Positions 42,551-51,546 of a DNA stretch of 55,642 nt are shown piece by piece; the stretch's first letter is position 1, and every line of letters starts with the position of its first letter. The notes beneath the pieces are model-generated. The model did no database searches. It was not told the origin of the DNA and saw only the letters and a list, made by a program, of their open reading frames with translations. The stretch lies in contig SCUS01000095.1 in assembly GCA_004297725.1 (NCBI GenBank), positions 92,065 to 147,706 of the forward strand. The letters run 5' to 3'. Source of the stretch: Myxococcaceae bacterium (GTDB taxonomy: Bacteria > Myxococcota_A > Polyangia > Polyangiales > Ga0077539). Position numbers and translations under genes: made by a program.

Positions 42551-43546
42551 ATGGAGTCCTTGCCCTGTTCCCCTCTCGCATGTCTGGCGACAGATCCCGA
42601 TTTAGCCCCCCGACCTCACGGTTCCGTTGGCTTCGGCCTCATCGGGCGAAGTACGTCAATGGCCCGCGTCCGCTCGGCCCTTCAACAGTATGCCCCGTCC
42701 ACGGCAACGGTCTGCCTTCTGGGCGAGACCGGCACGGGAAAGGAGCTCGCCGCACTGGCCATTCACCACCTGTCGCCCCGGTCGAAGTTTCCCTTCGTCG
42801 GGGTGAACGTCGCCGCAGTGCCGGGGAGCCTCCTCCTCTCGGAACTCTTCGGCCACGAGCGCGGCTCCTTCACGGGCGCTACCGCTCGCCATCGTGGTGT
42901 CTTCGAACAGGCCGCCCGTGGCACCCTCTTCCTCGACGAGGTCGGCGAGCTCGGCCCCGAGGGTCAGGCCGCGCTCCTGCGAACGATTGAGACCCGCGCC
43001 ATACGGCCGATTGGGGCTGAGCGGGAGCGCGCTGTTGACGTCCGGCTCGTGGTCGCTACCCACCGTGACCTGAGCTCGATGGTCACTCGCGGTACCTTTC
43101 GCGCGGACCTCTACTACCGGCTCAACACCCTCGTCGTCCGCCTGCCGCCGCTCCGGCACCGTATCTGGGACGTCAAGGACATCGGCCCCCACCTCCTCGA
43201 GCGGCTACGGAGCGACGTTGGTGAACGTGTGCTGGACCAGTCCGCCTTCCAGGCCCTCGCCGACTACGGCTGGCCTGGGAACGTGCGCCAGCTGTCGAAC
43301 GTCCTGCACCGCGCGGCCGCGAGCACCTCGTCCCACACGCTGTCTGCCCGCCACGTGAAGGCCGCGCTCGAAGAGGAGCCGCTGGCCAGACGTGAGATCC
43401 TCGACGGCGCCCACGCCTCCATGGTGGCCGGGATGCTCGAGGCCGACCGAGGCTCCATCAGCGCGACCGCCCGACGGCTCGGATGCGCCAGGTCGACGCT
43501 GCGATCGTTCATCCGTCGCTACAACATCGTCCACGTCCGTGGATGA
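42551..43546 (+). CDS. sigma-54-dependent transcriptional activator
   Basis: 331 residues from ATG 42551, with GGAGAAGGAG just upstream; the frame continues 129 codons 5' but looks non-coding there. The AAA+ domain has CLLGETGTGKELAALAIHHL (Walker A), ELFGHERGSFTGATARHRG (the GAFTGA loop, here GSFTGA), GTLFLDEVGELGPEGQAAL (Walker B) and DYGWPGNVRQLSNVL (sensor 2). The C-terminal ISATARRLGCARSTLRSFIR is a Fis-type helix-turn-helix. No receiver or GAF domain, so signal input is by binding partner or by level. It probably controls element genes. The DUF932 gene follows 140 nt downstream. Confidence 0.88.
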   Translation: MESLPCSPLACLATDPDLAPRPHGSVGFGLIGRSTSMARVRSALQQYAPSTATVCLLGETGTGKELAALAIHHLSPRSKFPFVGVNVAAVPGSLLLSELFGHERGSFTGATARHRGVFEQAARGTLFLDEVGELGPEGQAALLRTIETRAIRPIGAERERAVDVRLVVATHRDLSSMVTRGTFRADLYYRLNTLVVRLPPLRHRIWDVKDIGPHLLERLRSDVGERVLDQSAFQALADYGWPGNVRQLSNVLHRAAASTSSHTLSARHVKAALEEEPLARREILDGAHASMVAGMLEADRGSISATARRLGCARSTLRSFIRRYNIVHVRG

Positions 43547-43686
43547 CCCCAACCTTCCTTCTCGGAGAGCCCGCCCGGTCGATCGACCACCCCTCCCCCG
43601 GGCTCTCCACCTCCCCTCTCTGGGGAAGCCCGCGTTCTGCAGTCTCGCAGAACCCAGGCGTTTCCCCCGAGATTCTGAGGTCCATC

Positions 43687-44754
43687 ATGAACGCTCGTGT
43701 CGCTGCCGTTTCTTCCGTGGCGCTCGCGGTCGCACCGCCCGCGCCTCCACCCCCACCGCCGCCCGCGACGCTCCGCGGCCGCACCTTCGCCGACGTCTAC
43801 CAGTCGGTCATGCAGCGCTCCGGCGAGATGCTCCCCGACCAGGTGGTGCACGTCGCCGACCTCCGCATGACGACCGAGGGGCACATCGAGCTCCCCGACG
43901 GCCTCCGCTACCGCCTGAACGACGTTGCGGTCCGACACCTCTCGGCAGCCCTGGGCCTTCGCTGGAACCGCTGGTTCTCGTCGGCCAGCGGCGAAGAGCG
44001 GGCGGAGGAGATCAACCGTCGCTTCTCCCGCACGCCTGGGGAGAAGAAGATCCGCGCCTGGATGGACCGCGATGGTCAGGCGGACGGCATCGCCCGCGCC
44101 TTCCTCGCGCCCTCGTTCACCCCGATCGACGACCACCGGCTGTTCGAGCGGATGCAGACGATGATGAAGGGGCTCATGGACGAGTACCGTTTCACGGCGG
44201 TGCAGTTCACGGACTCGACGACGCATTACACCGCCGTCCACACCGAGGCCTTCGACCTCGACGGGGAAGTTCTCTACCCCGGCTTTCACCTGCGCAACTC
44301 CGAGGTAGGCGCCAGCGCGCTCTCCCTCGACGACCATTGGCTGCGGCTTGTCTGTCTGAACGGTCTCATGGTCCGGGTCGGCGGGAAGCGCTCGCTCTAC
44401 CGCACCCATCGCGCGATCGAGGATGACCAGCTCGCCGCAGCCCTCGTGATCGCCGTGGGCCGACTCCCTGAGCGCTGGACGACTGCCTTCGCATGGATGC
44501 AGACCGCGAAGCGCTCGATCGTGCCGCACCCTGACGACGCCGTCGCCGCGATCCTCGGCGACAGCGCTGAAGTGCCGAAGGCGCTGCTCGAAGAGGCGCA
44601 GCGCGTCGTCCTCCGGGAGGGCGACCTCACGCGCTTCGGCGTGGTGCAGGCGATCACCCTCGCCGCCCACCAGACGAACAACGACCCCGACGTGCGCTTC
44701 GCTATGGAGCGCCTCGCCGGAGACTACCTCGCCGCCACGCCCCTACCGGCATAG
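43687..44754 (+). CDS. DUF932-type phage/plasmid-like protein
   Basis: 355 residues from ATG 43687 with a GAGG-like site upstream. A Pro/Ala-rich head (PPAPPPPPPPATLRG) precedes a long mixed domain: QVVHVADLRMTTEGHIELPD, LSAALGLRWNRWFS, TPIDDHRLFERMQTMMKGLM, GASALSLDDHWLRLVCLNGL, KRSLYRTHRAIEDDQLAAAL. The HLRNSEVGASAL and RLVCLNGLM segments are those of DUF932 proteins found on plasmids, phages and ICEs, whose function is unsettled but linked to DNA maintenance or exclusion. It is the last plus-strand gene of the element and is followed by a terminator at 44771. Confidence 0.75.
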   Translation: MNARVAAVSSVALAVAPPAPPPPPPPATLRGRTFADVYQSVMQRSGEMLPDQVVHVADLRMTTEGHIELPDGLRYRLNDVAVRHLSAALGLRWNRWFSSASGEERAEEINRRFSRTPGEKKIRAWMDRDGQADGIARAFLAPSFTPIDDHRLFERMQTMMKGLMDEYRFTAVQFTDSTTHYTAVHTEAFDLDGEVLYPGFHLRNSEVGASALSLDDHWLRLVCLNGLMVRVGGKRSLYRTHRAIEDDQLAAALVIAVGRLPERWTTAFAWMQTAKRSIVPHPDDAVAAILGDSAEVPKALLEEAQRVVLREGDLTRFGVVQAITLAAHQTNNDPDVRFAMERLAGDYLAATPLPA

Positions 44755-44770
44755 GGCTCGCGCCGTCTCT

Positions 44771-44800
44771 AGGCCCGCCTCCTCCTCGGACGGCGGGCCT
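44771..44800 (+). terminator. terminator-like hairpin after the DUF932 gene
   Basis: AGGCCCGCC and GGCGGGCCT (9 bp) around a 12-nt loop, 17 nt after the stop. There is no T run, so it may need Rho or may simply be a strong pause site. Confidence 0.7.
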
Positions 44801-45214
44801 CATGCTGTGCAGGTAGCCATGCTAAGAGGCTCACTCGACCAATCTGAACAATCCTAGCCCTCCGGTACGGCCCCCTTGAGGCTGGGGCCTCGCTTGGTTT
44901 CCCGCTACCTTCGGAGGGAACCAGCGCGGCTTCTCGACACTTCGGAGATCTGCAGGCTCCCCCCTGGGTGTTCCGCACGGACAGCCTCGTGGAACTCAGC
45001 GCGAAAACAAGTCGATCCCGAAGTGGAATGGAATTCACACCCGCCGCACCACGCTCCTGAAACGTACCAGTCAGACCCCCTTTATCGGTGTTGTGCCGAT
45101 AACACACTCATTCGATCCTCGGAGCACAGCGCCGATGTCTCCGAAGGAACGGAGCGAAAATTATGGAGAACCGGCGCGCAGGCCCATTCCTGCGCAGGGG
45201 GGGGGTCTGAACTG
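44801..45214. other. intergenic stretch, probable right margin of the integrative element
   Basis: About 410 bases. Open frames here have no ribosome sites and poor composition. No copy of the tRNA-like end or of TTGGCTCCA was found here, so the right attachment site was not located. A run of G (GGGGGGG at about 45200) is the only simple-sequence feature. Confidence 0.4.
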
Positions 45215-45598
45215 TCATCCTGAAACTCTCCTTGCGTGTACCCAGAAAGTGGCGAACGTGCTCACATCGGAGGGAGGAGCCTGAACGACGAAACTCACGT
45301 GCTGTACGGGCCCTGTGAGCGACTCAAAGCGGATCTTCTCGACGACGCCGGTCTTCTCGAACGGAACAACTTTCCACTCTCCATAGCCCAACGTTTGCTG
45401 GCCTACGGAAACTCCATCCCGTAGCACCTTCATGATTAGACCACTTGGCCAGGTGACCGTACCTAGACAGTCAGAGTGGTGAAGATCGACAGCTTTCTCG
45501 ATGTCAGAAGCGAAGCCGCGCAGGCCGACGTGGATCCCCCTCCGGAGTCGAAAACTGAGATATCTCTTCACTACCTCCACGAGTTCCTCGTCGGTCAC
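45215..45598 (-). CDS. probable immunity protein of the Rhs toxin
   Basis: 127 residues from GTG 45598, which overlaps the Rhs stop as GTGA, with GGAGG 10 nt upstream; another GTG at 45616 is possible. Acidic start (TDEELVEVVKRYLSF), then SDIEKAVDLHHSDCLGTV and beta strands (YGEWKVVPFEKTGVV, HVSFVVQAPPSDV). No signal peptide, so cytoplasmic. A small gene coupled directly behind a polymorphic toxin gene is the normal place for the cognate immunity protein. No known immunity family recognised; the role is inferred from position. Confidence 0.7.
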   Translation of the reverse strand: MTDEELVEVVKRYLSFRLRRGIHVGLRGFASDIEKAVDLHHSDCLGTVTWPSGLIMKVLRDGVSVGQQTLGYGEWKVVPFEKTGVVEKIRFESLTGPVQHVSFVVQAPPSDVSTFATFWVHARRVSG

Positions 45599-48500
45599 AG
45601 CCCAATCACCCTCCACATCGTACCATTCGTGCGCGAGCTGAACCCACGTAGAGAAAGCAATTCGGCGAGCCTTGCATTGATGACGGGAGTAGTCTCCAAC
45701 CGCAGAGCAGATGCCCCCGCCTGTCGGGCTACTCCCATAGCGGCTCCGATGGCTCCTAAGGCATCGCGAGGGGAAATGCCCGGAGGGGGCGCTCCGAGAT
45801 AGCCAACCCTCATCGTCATCTGCCCGCCCCGCATCGAAACGGTCCCGGTTAGGTCCAGACCGACGACTCCCTCCAACCCAAGATCAGCTGCTTCCAGCGG
45901 TCGAACGAATCCGCCGCCCCCTCCGCCCCCCGCCGCGAGCCCTATGAAGGCGCCGGCCGCCTGTCCCACTCGGAAATAGCCGGAACACTGGTCTACCTCG
46001 TCGCCCATTCCGAGGCCGTCACGAATCGCTCCTGACAAGCCGAACGTCAGCGAGTCACCCACACCACCGATGTATGAAGCAAAGTCACCCAACTGCTGCG
46101 AATTGATATTCTCAACCCACAGGCCCATCGAATCAACGTTATTGACGGGGTCATTCGCCCCATAGGCGTAGAGGTTATCACCGTCCACACTAATCCGCTC
46201 ACCCAGTGGATCGCGGCTCAGCCACCGACGCAAAGCCGGCTGGTACACACGCCCCGGAGTGAAGAGGAGGCCAGTCGGGCCATGCATCACGTACCCGGCG
46301 AAGGCCAGTCGTGGTTCCAAGCCTCCAACCGGTCCACCCGCGTCCGTCCGGTTGCCCCAGGTGTCATATGCCCACGAGTGCGCCACCTGCCCGTTGTTCA
46401 CGACCGCGCGGATGCTTCCACGTGCGTCCCGTTCGAATCGATACCGGACTCCGCCCTGCGTCATGCCGTCGGCGTGGAACAGCCTCACTGGCAGCGACTG
46501 CGTCGTCTCCGAACCCAGATACTCCCCGTACAGGCGACCGCCGACCCAGGATAGCCCGTGCCAGATTCCACCCTCCTGGAAACGACGGAGTCGACCGGCA
46601 CTGTCATAGCGGAACTGCCAACTCGTCCCGTCGGCAACTCTGGTCACCACCCTCAAGCGGTCGTTAGCGTCCCAGGTGTAGGTGAAATCACCGTCGTCCG
46701 TCACCCTGCCCCTGGAATCCTGGGTTACCCAGATCCCGGGTGACCCAGTGCGACTGCGGATCTGGATGCGATCGAGCACGTCAAAGGTCATGATCTCGGA
46801 GAAGGGAGGGGCGGAACCGCTCCGAGCGAAATTATTGAGATTACCGAAAGCGTCATAATAGTTATCGCGATAGAGCCAATTCCCACCGATATAGTCGTCG
46901 GACCACATGATGCGGCCGCTGGAGTCGTACTGGTGGTAGCGGTTCCCTCCCACGACCTGTTCCGTAGCGACCCGATTGCGGAGGTCGTACGTCCGAGCGA
47001 ATCCGATGATTTCTGTTGAGCTCGCAGTAGGCGTGACCGAACGGCCGCTCAGGAGAAAGTCATGCGTCCCATCATAGCCTCTGCTGGCATTGCAGCCATA
47101 TACCGGCATCTCCTCGAATGTCGGGCGCGAAGAAGTGTCGCCCGCACCATACAGAAAGCGAAGAAGGTTCTGGCCAGGATAAGCGCTGGAGGTCACCCGC
47201 TCTCGTCGACCCAAAGAGTCGTAGTAGAAGGCGAGCGTATCGGTGGGCGTCGTGGCGGTCTGGACCCGACCCAGAACATCGTAGCCGATGGTCACGCTCT
47301 GTGGTGTCAGCCCGAACGGAGTCGTGTCCTGTACGAATCCACGATTGAGCGCCCCGTTCGAACCGAAGGGTACGTAACGGATCTCCTGTTGGTGGCTACC
47401 GTTGATCGTGTCGTTGGATCGCGAGATCACCCGAAGGCGCTGCATATGCGTATAGGTCGTCGGGTCCGTCAGCACCGGCTCGTACTGGAAATCAGTTCGA
47501 GGGGGCGTACCGGCACACGACGTTCCCTCGCAGATGCTGGTGGGTAGGCCGTCAGCGCGATAGCCGACCCGCCAAGCCTGTGTATCCTGTGTGACGTCCA
47601 CCACGCGCCCAACGGCGTCGCGTCCCCAACTGGCGAACTCGTTGGGTGTACCCAGGGCTCGCGTTCGACTGGTAGGCGCTTGTTGGAACAGCGGATTGAC
47701 CGGTCCCTGCCGACCGCCTGCCATCGCGAGCGGAGCGGCTCCAACCGTCCACCTTGTCAACACATCATTATTCGAATCCCCCCGCAGTTTCTGCACCGCG
47801 TCGAGACTGGTGCCCACGAACTGATTGTATCGATACCGGACGACCTCCCCCACCGTGGCGACACGGATTGGACGCCTCAGAGCGTCGAATGCCCGGGTTA
47901 GCGTATCACCGTTCTCGAGGGTAACTCGCGTTGGTTCCAAACCCGTCAACGTCCCAACGACCGAGCCATCCTCGTTGCGGATCCGGTAGTCGAACGTCTG
48001 CTGACCGCGACTACTAGATACGGAAAGCAGACGCCCGATACGATCCCAGGCAAACGACCTCTGCACACCTTCGGGATCAGTCACGGAAGCCCGCATCCCG
48101 TCGGAATACGTCCCGATGGAGAAACTGCGGAGCGGTGAAGACCCGAATGCACCTCCGCCGGTCATAGCGATGAGGTACGGAAACCGCTCGCTCGGCGCGA
48201 TGTCGGTCGTGCCAGTTCCCGCAAACGTTGACGACTGACTGTACAAGACGTTAACGGTGCGGGAGTCAGGAAGAACAGATCGCACCAACTGCCCACGTAC
48301 ATTGTAGTAGTGACGAGTCACCTGACCAGCGGCATCAGTCACCCGATAAGGTAGGTGTAGCGAACCCTCATACTCAAGTCGTACCAACCGCTCGGTACTC
48401 ACCGCCTCTCGTCCGATGGGCGGAAGGAGACTGCATGGGAGTGCGTGGACCGAGAGTAGGTCGGTCCCGTCGGCCGACCACGTCAGACATCGTGTGCGAT

Positions 48501-51087
48501 TCATCGCGTCAAACGACTGCTCGACGTTCCCGTGTACGGTGTAGGTCGCTCGCGAAACCTGCTGCGTCGAAGGAGAACCGTCTTGCTGAAGACGGGCAAC
48601 CATGACCGGACGATACCAAGTCACGCTCCCAGTGAGAGTCGGCAGGAACTGGGGGCTCGTTTGCTGTTCGTACGCGTAGTAAATGCGCGACTCACCTGGG
48701 GGAACTTCGCTCTCCAGTAGCGCCGATGTGGCCATACTGGGCCAGGGCCGGTGGATCCAATGATAGACATTCGCATGCCGAGGGTCGAACGTCACCAGAC
48801 CGCCAGAGACGCTTCGTGCTCGAGCATAGCCCACAACATTCCAGTAGTAACTGTTGCGAAAATCGAGATTGACAGCATGGTCCCCGTCGTCACCCCCGAG
48901 GGCCGCCATATAGGCGGGAGGGAACAATTCTTCGGCAGTAGGGCGAAAAAAACATGGCATCAACCCGGTATACGTCGAGGTCGCGTCGCAGTCCCCCGAG
49001 GCGGCGATAATCTGGCGAAACTCAACTCGCTCGTGTTCTCCTGTGGGATAGGCGGCCTCAGTCCACCGCTGGATGAATAGATTGTTGCTCGATCCGGCGC
49101 CGTGCACTTGCCCCCAACCCGTCGTGAATGCTGTGAGGCCGTATGGAGTCGAAATACTGGCGAGGAAATCGCGATCGGGAATCGGAACGCCCGCATCGTC
49201 GGCGATGGGTAGGCCTCCGTCGAGGATGGTGCGGTTCACCGTCGAGTAGCTGTAGTACGACGTCACATTTTCTGAATCCGCGGTCGCCGTGAGCACGTAG
49301 GGCCCCCCAGGCTCTCGTTCAGCATACGTGAAGTTGGCGACATATCCGGCCGAGGTTGTCACCGTAGAAACAAGGTAGTACGACTGCGTTCCTGGAACGT
49401 CACTCCGGTACCCGATTGTCAGCGTCTGGTTGTCCGCCGCGGTGATCGTCGTCAGGCGGAGTCCATCGTACGTAAGAATAACTGCGTTGTTCTGCGCGTC
49501 ACGTCGCTCCTTGAGGAACCAGCGGGTCGAGAAGCCCGCCGAAAGCCTCCGGTACAAGTCGTAGCTGCCATCACGGTGCCGAATCCGCTTGTCGTCCGGA
49601 ACGCCTGGTACATCCTCCAGGCGGTCGCCGCTGCGGAGGTCCGTAACTGGATTGATCACCGGGTCCAGCCGCACTACTCCACCGCCGTTCATCCCCCACG
49701 CGTACACGGGGCCGGTCGAGGAGGAAGTCAGTGCGCCGCCGAAATTGAAGGTCCAGCGACCGCCAAAGTTCGCGTAGGTTGGGAGTTGCGGCTGGGTCCA
49801 GTCCGCTTGGTTGTACGAAACCCGAAACTCCACGGGGGGACCAAACGCAGTGTTTAGCCAGACGGGCGTATCCTCGACGTGCAACGATGCCAGATGGCGG
49901 TGGAAGCCGAACCGGGCCACCCCGCGAGAACTGTCGCAGGGGCTAACAAGATCCCGGTCACCGAATGCGTCGGGGTCTGTTTCCGTCGTCTCGCCGCGCC
50001 CCCAGATGGTTGCTGCCTCCGACGCGCCTACTTCCATCCACCCCGGTGGGATGGGGGACCTGGCTGGGATCAGGACGTAACCGGACGCGCCCTCATCGAG
50101 CCACCGCTCACTGACCCGAACGGACTCACCGAAGGTCGGATCCTGCAGCAAGTAAACGCGTCGGCCTGGGGAAACCTCCTCGACAGCGACGACGGCGGCG
50201 AAGTGATTCACCTTCCAGTGAATGACCGAAGGCACCAGCCACGGTGTGCTCGGTTCGCGGCGCAGAGCCCGCAGAGGTTCGCCAGCTTCATTGCCCAAGG
50301 CGATCAGCTGTGCGAGCGACGTACCGTCCGCCGTCGACGTCGCACTCAAGAGTGCTTCGGGGGCTGGGGCTCCGGGGTGTAGCACCGCCCACATGCTCGA
50401 AACCGCAAGGGGTCCGCAGCGGTAGGAACGCTCAGGGTGCGCTTCCATCATCGCCCGTCCGGTTTGGGCGCGAGCGTAGCGCTCTGCGGCGGACCCCAGC
50501 GGTGGCCTATGTTCGAGCGAGATGGCGAGTTCGTCGAGCCTCCCGCGCCGCCCGAGTTCGGCGTTCAGCAAGGCGAGCTCTGACACGGCCCTGTCCGCGA
50601 TGGCGCGCCCGTCAACCGACACCTCGGAACTTGTCAGGGACCACGCTTCATCCCACGCATCGAGCGCTTCTTGGTAGCGCCCCATCCGACGGTACAGCAG
50701 GCCCAGATTCGTGAGGAGGGAGGCTCGCCAATGGGATTGGGGGTGAGTTCGTACGAACTCGTCGAGCGCGTCCGTGGCGTATGGGTCACCGCGCTCAAGG
50801 TCGGTGCGGATCGCTCGAGCCAAAGCTCGATTCTCCCCGTCCTCCGAAGCACCTCCGATCGAGACCAACGGCTCGTGAAAGAAGGATGCTTGCCGCAACT
50901 CCTGATCTGTTGGCTCAGTCGGGAGCCCAAATGTCTGGGGCGCGTCGGACGGTTCGTCTACGGACGCGTCGCCCGCGCGGGGCGAATACGGCAGTCTTGT
51001 CTTTGCGCAGCCCGCCACGCACAATCCGAGAATGCCGATCCAGATCAGGATCAACCGAGCCTTCGACTGAACGTTCATTGTACCCAT
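45595..51087 (-). CDS. Rhs/YD-repeat polymorphic toxin, lipoprotein with C39-like peptidase domain
   Basis: 1,830 residues. Lipoprotein signal with lipobox CVAGC (Cys27); ATG 51087 or 51078. Residues about 90-190 look TPR-like. Residues 220-345 resemble a C39-type papain-like peptidase: Cys224 (YRCGPLA), His295 (VNHFAAVV), Asp316 (LLQDPTFG). YD/RHS repeats fill most of 390-1600 (YDSLGRRERVTSSAY, YDSSGRIMWSDDYI, YTWDANDRLRVVTRV). The conserved end of the shell is DNLYAYGANDPVNNVDSMGL, near 1,656. The 173-residue tail contains a Gly run, then about 100 residues of unknown toxin type. Presumably exported, with the tail delivered into neighbours. An inverted repeat precedes the start. Confidence 0.88.
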   Translation of the reverse strand: MGTMNVQSKARLILIWIGILGLCVAGCAKTRLPYSPRAGDASVDEPSDAPQTFGLPTEPTDQELRQASFFHEPLVSIGGASEDGENRALARAIRTDLERGDPYATDALDEFVRTHPQSHWRASLLTNLGLLYRRMGRYQEALDAWDEAWSLTSSEVSVDGRAIADRAVSELALLNAELGRRGRLDELAISLEHRPPLGSAAERYARAQTGRAMMEAHPERSYRCGPLAVSSMWAVLHPGAPAPEALLSATSTADGTSLAQLIALGNEAGEPLRALRREPSTPWLVPSVIHWKVNHFAAVVAVEEVSPGRRVYLLQDPTFGESVRVSERWLDEGASGYVLIPARSPIPPGWMEVGASEAATIWGRGETTETDPDAFGDRDLVSPCDSSRGVARFGFHRHLASLHVEDTPVWLNTAFGPPVEFRVSYNQADWTQPQLPTYANFGGRWTFNFGGALTSSSTGPVYAWGMNGGGVVRLDPVINPVTDLRSGDRLEDVPGVPDDKRIRHRDGSYDLYRRLSAGFSTRWFLKERRDAQNNAVILTYDGLRLTTITAADNQTLTIGYRSDVPGTQSYYLVSTVTTSAGYVANFTYAEREPGGPYVLTATADSENVTSYYSYSTVNRTILDGGLPIADDAGVPIPDRDFLASISTPYGLTAFTTGWGQVHGAGSSNNLFIQRWTEAAYPTGEHERVEFRQIIAASGDCDATSTYTGLMPCFFRPTAEELFPPAYMAALGGDDGDHAVNLDFRNSYYWNVVGYARARSVSGGLVTFDPRHANVYHWIHRPWPSMATSALLESEVPPGESRIYYAYEQQTSPQFLPTLTGSVTWYRPVMVARLQQDGSPSTQQVSRATYTVHGNVEQSFDAMNRTRCLTWSADGTDLLSVHALPCSLLPPIGREAVSTERLVRLEYEGSLHLPYRVTDAAGQVTRHYYNVRGQLVRSVLPDSRTVNVLYSQSSTFAGTGTTDIAPSERFPYLIAMTGGGAFGSSPLRSFSIGTYSDGMRASVTDPEGVQRSFAWDRIGRLLSVSSSRGQQTFDYRIRNEDGSVVGTLTGLEPTRVTLENGDTLTRAFDALRRPIRVATVGEVVRYRYNQFVGTSLDAVQKLRGDSNNDVLTRWTVGAAPLAMAGGRQGPVNPLFQQAPTSRTRALGTPNEFASWGRDAVGRVVDVTQDTQAWRVGYRADGLPTSICEGTSCAGTPPRTDFQYEPVLTDPTTYTHMQRLRVISRSNDTINGSHQQEIRYVPFGSNGALNRGFVQDTTPFGLTPQSVTIGYDVLGRVQTATTPTDTLAFYYDSLGRRERVTSSAYPGQNLLRFLYGAGDTSSRPTFEEMPVYGCNASRGYDGTHDFLLSGRSVTPTASSTEIIGFARTYDLRNRVATEQVVGGNRYHQYDSSGRIMWSDDYIGGNWLYRDNYYDAFGNLNNFARSGSAPPFSEIMTFDVLDRIQIRSRTGSPGIWVTQDSRGRVTDDGDFTYTWDANDRLRVVTRVADGTSWQFRYDSAGRLRRFQEGGIWHGLSWVGGRLYGEYLGSETTQSLPVRLFHADGMTQGGVRYRFERDARGSIRAVVNNGQVAHSWAYDTWGNRTDAGGPVGGLEPRLAFAGYVMHGPTGLLFTPGRVYQPALRRWLSRDPLGERISVDGDNLYAYGANDPVNNVDSMGLWVENINSQQLGDFASYIGGVGDSLTFGLSGAIRDGLGMGDEVDQCSGYFRVGQAAGAFIGLAAGGGGGGGFVRPLEAADLGLEGVVGLDLTGTVSMRGGQMTMRVGYLGAPPPGISPRDALGAIGAAMGVARQAGASALRLETTPVINARLAELLSLRGFSSRTNGTMWRVIGL

Positions 51088-51096
51088 TCCCTATAT

Positions 51097-51123
51097 TCCT
51101 CCGCGCGCATTGAATGCAACGCG
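51097..51123 (+). repeat. left arm of perfect 27-bp inverted repeat upstream of rhs
   Basis: Starts TCCTCCGCGCGCATTGAATG; the exact reverse complement is at 51208-51234. On the minus strand its GCGGAGGA end is the likely ribosome site of the rhs gene (10 nt or so before ATG 51087). Confidence 0.9.
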
Positions 51124-51207
51124 AACGCGACGCCCGCCGACGACCATGAACGTGAACCCCTACCGATCCAAGCGTCAACGTGCTCCGTGTGAAGTTCCCC
51201 TATGTCC
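51124..51207. promoter_or_regulatory. 84-bp core between inverted repeats, possible promoter segment
   Basis: The only non-repeat sequence between the two 27-bp arms, directly upstream of the rhs gene. It may carry the rhs promoter and would be inverted if the arms recombined. No clear -35/-10 pair was identified by eye. Confidence 0.35.
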
Positions 51208-51234
51208 CGCGTTGCATTCAATGCGCGCGGAGGA
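51208..51234 (+). repeat. right arm of perfect 27-bp inverted repeat
   Basis: Ends GAGGA and matches the reverse complement of 51097-51123 at all 27 positions. Confidence 0.9.
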
Positions 51235-51546
51235 GTAGCGTCACTTCCTCCTAAACCTGGACAGGCTTGCCTGTCAACGGCGCCCGTCACGAATTCCATG
51301 ACAGTCACTCAATGATTGTCTCCGGGCACGGCGGCAGGTGCACTTGCAGTGATACCGGGACTGCCTACACTGCCCTTCATCGCGCACTTGCAAGACCATG
51401 CCGAACAGTGCCGGGTAGGGTCAACCCTCCGTCCGCATGTTGATGGAGAACTGGGCCAGAGACGAATCAAAGACGTTGCGTCAGAAGGTCTGCCTCGACG
51501 AGGGTGACCACTGTGACGATACGGCTACCGAACGGTGCCGCGCGAA
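51235..51546. other. intergenic stretch without a supported gene
   Basis: 312 bases between the inverted repeat and the end of the beta-propeller gene. A short plus-strand frame (51316-51507) has no convincing ribosome site or family features. No other structure noticed. Confidence 0.4.

Noticed and set aside
51097..51234. MITE-type insertion
   Set aside because: The 27-bp arms would fit, but there is no direct repeat outside them (flanks CTATAT and GTAGCG), so an invertible or regulatory element is preferred.
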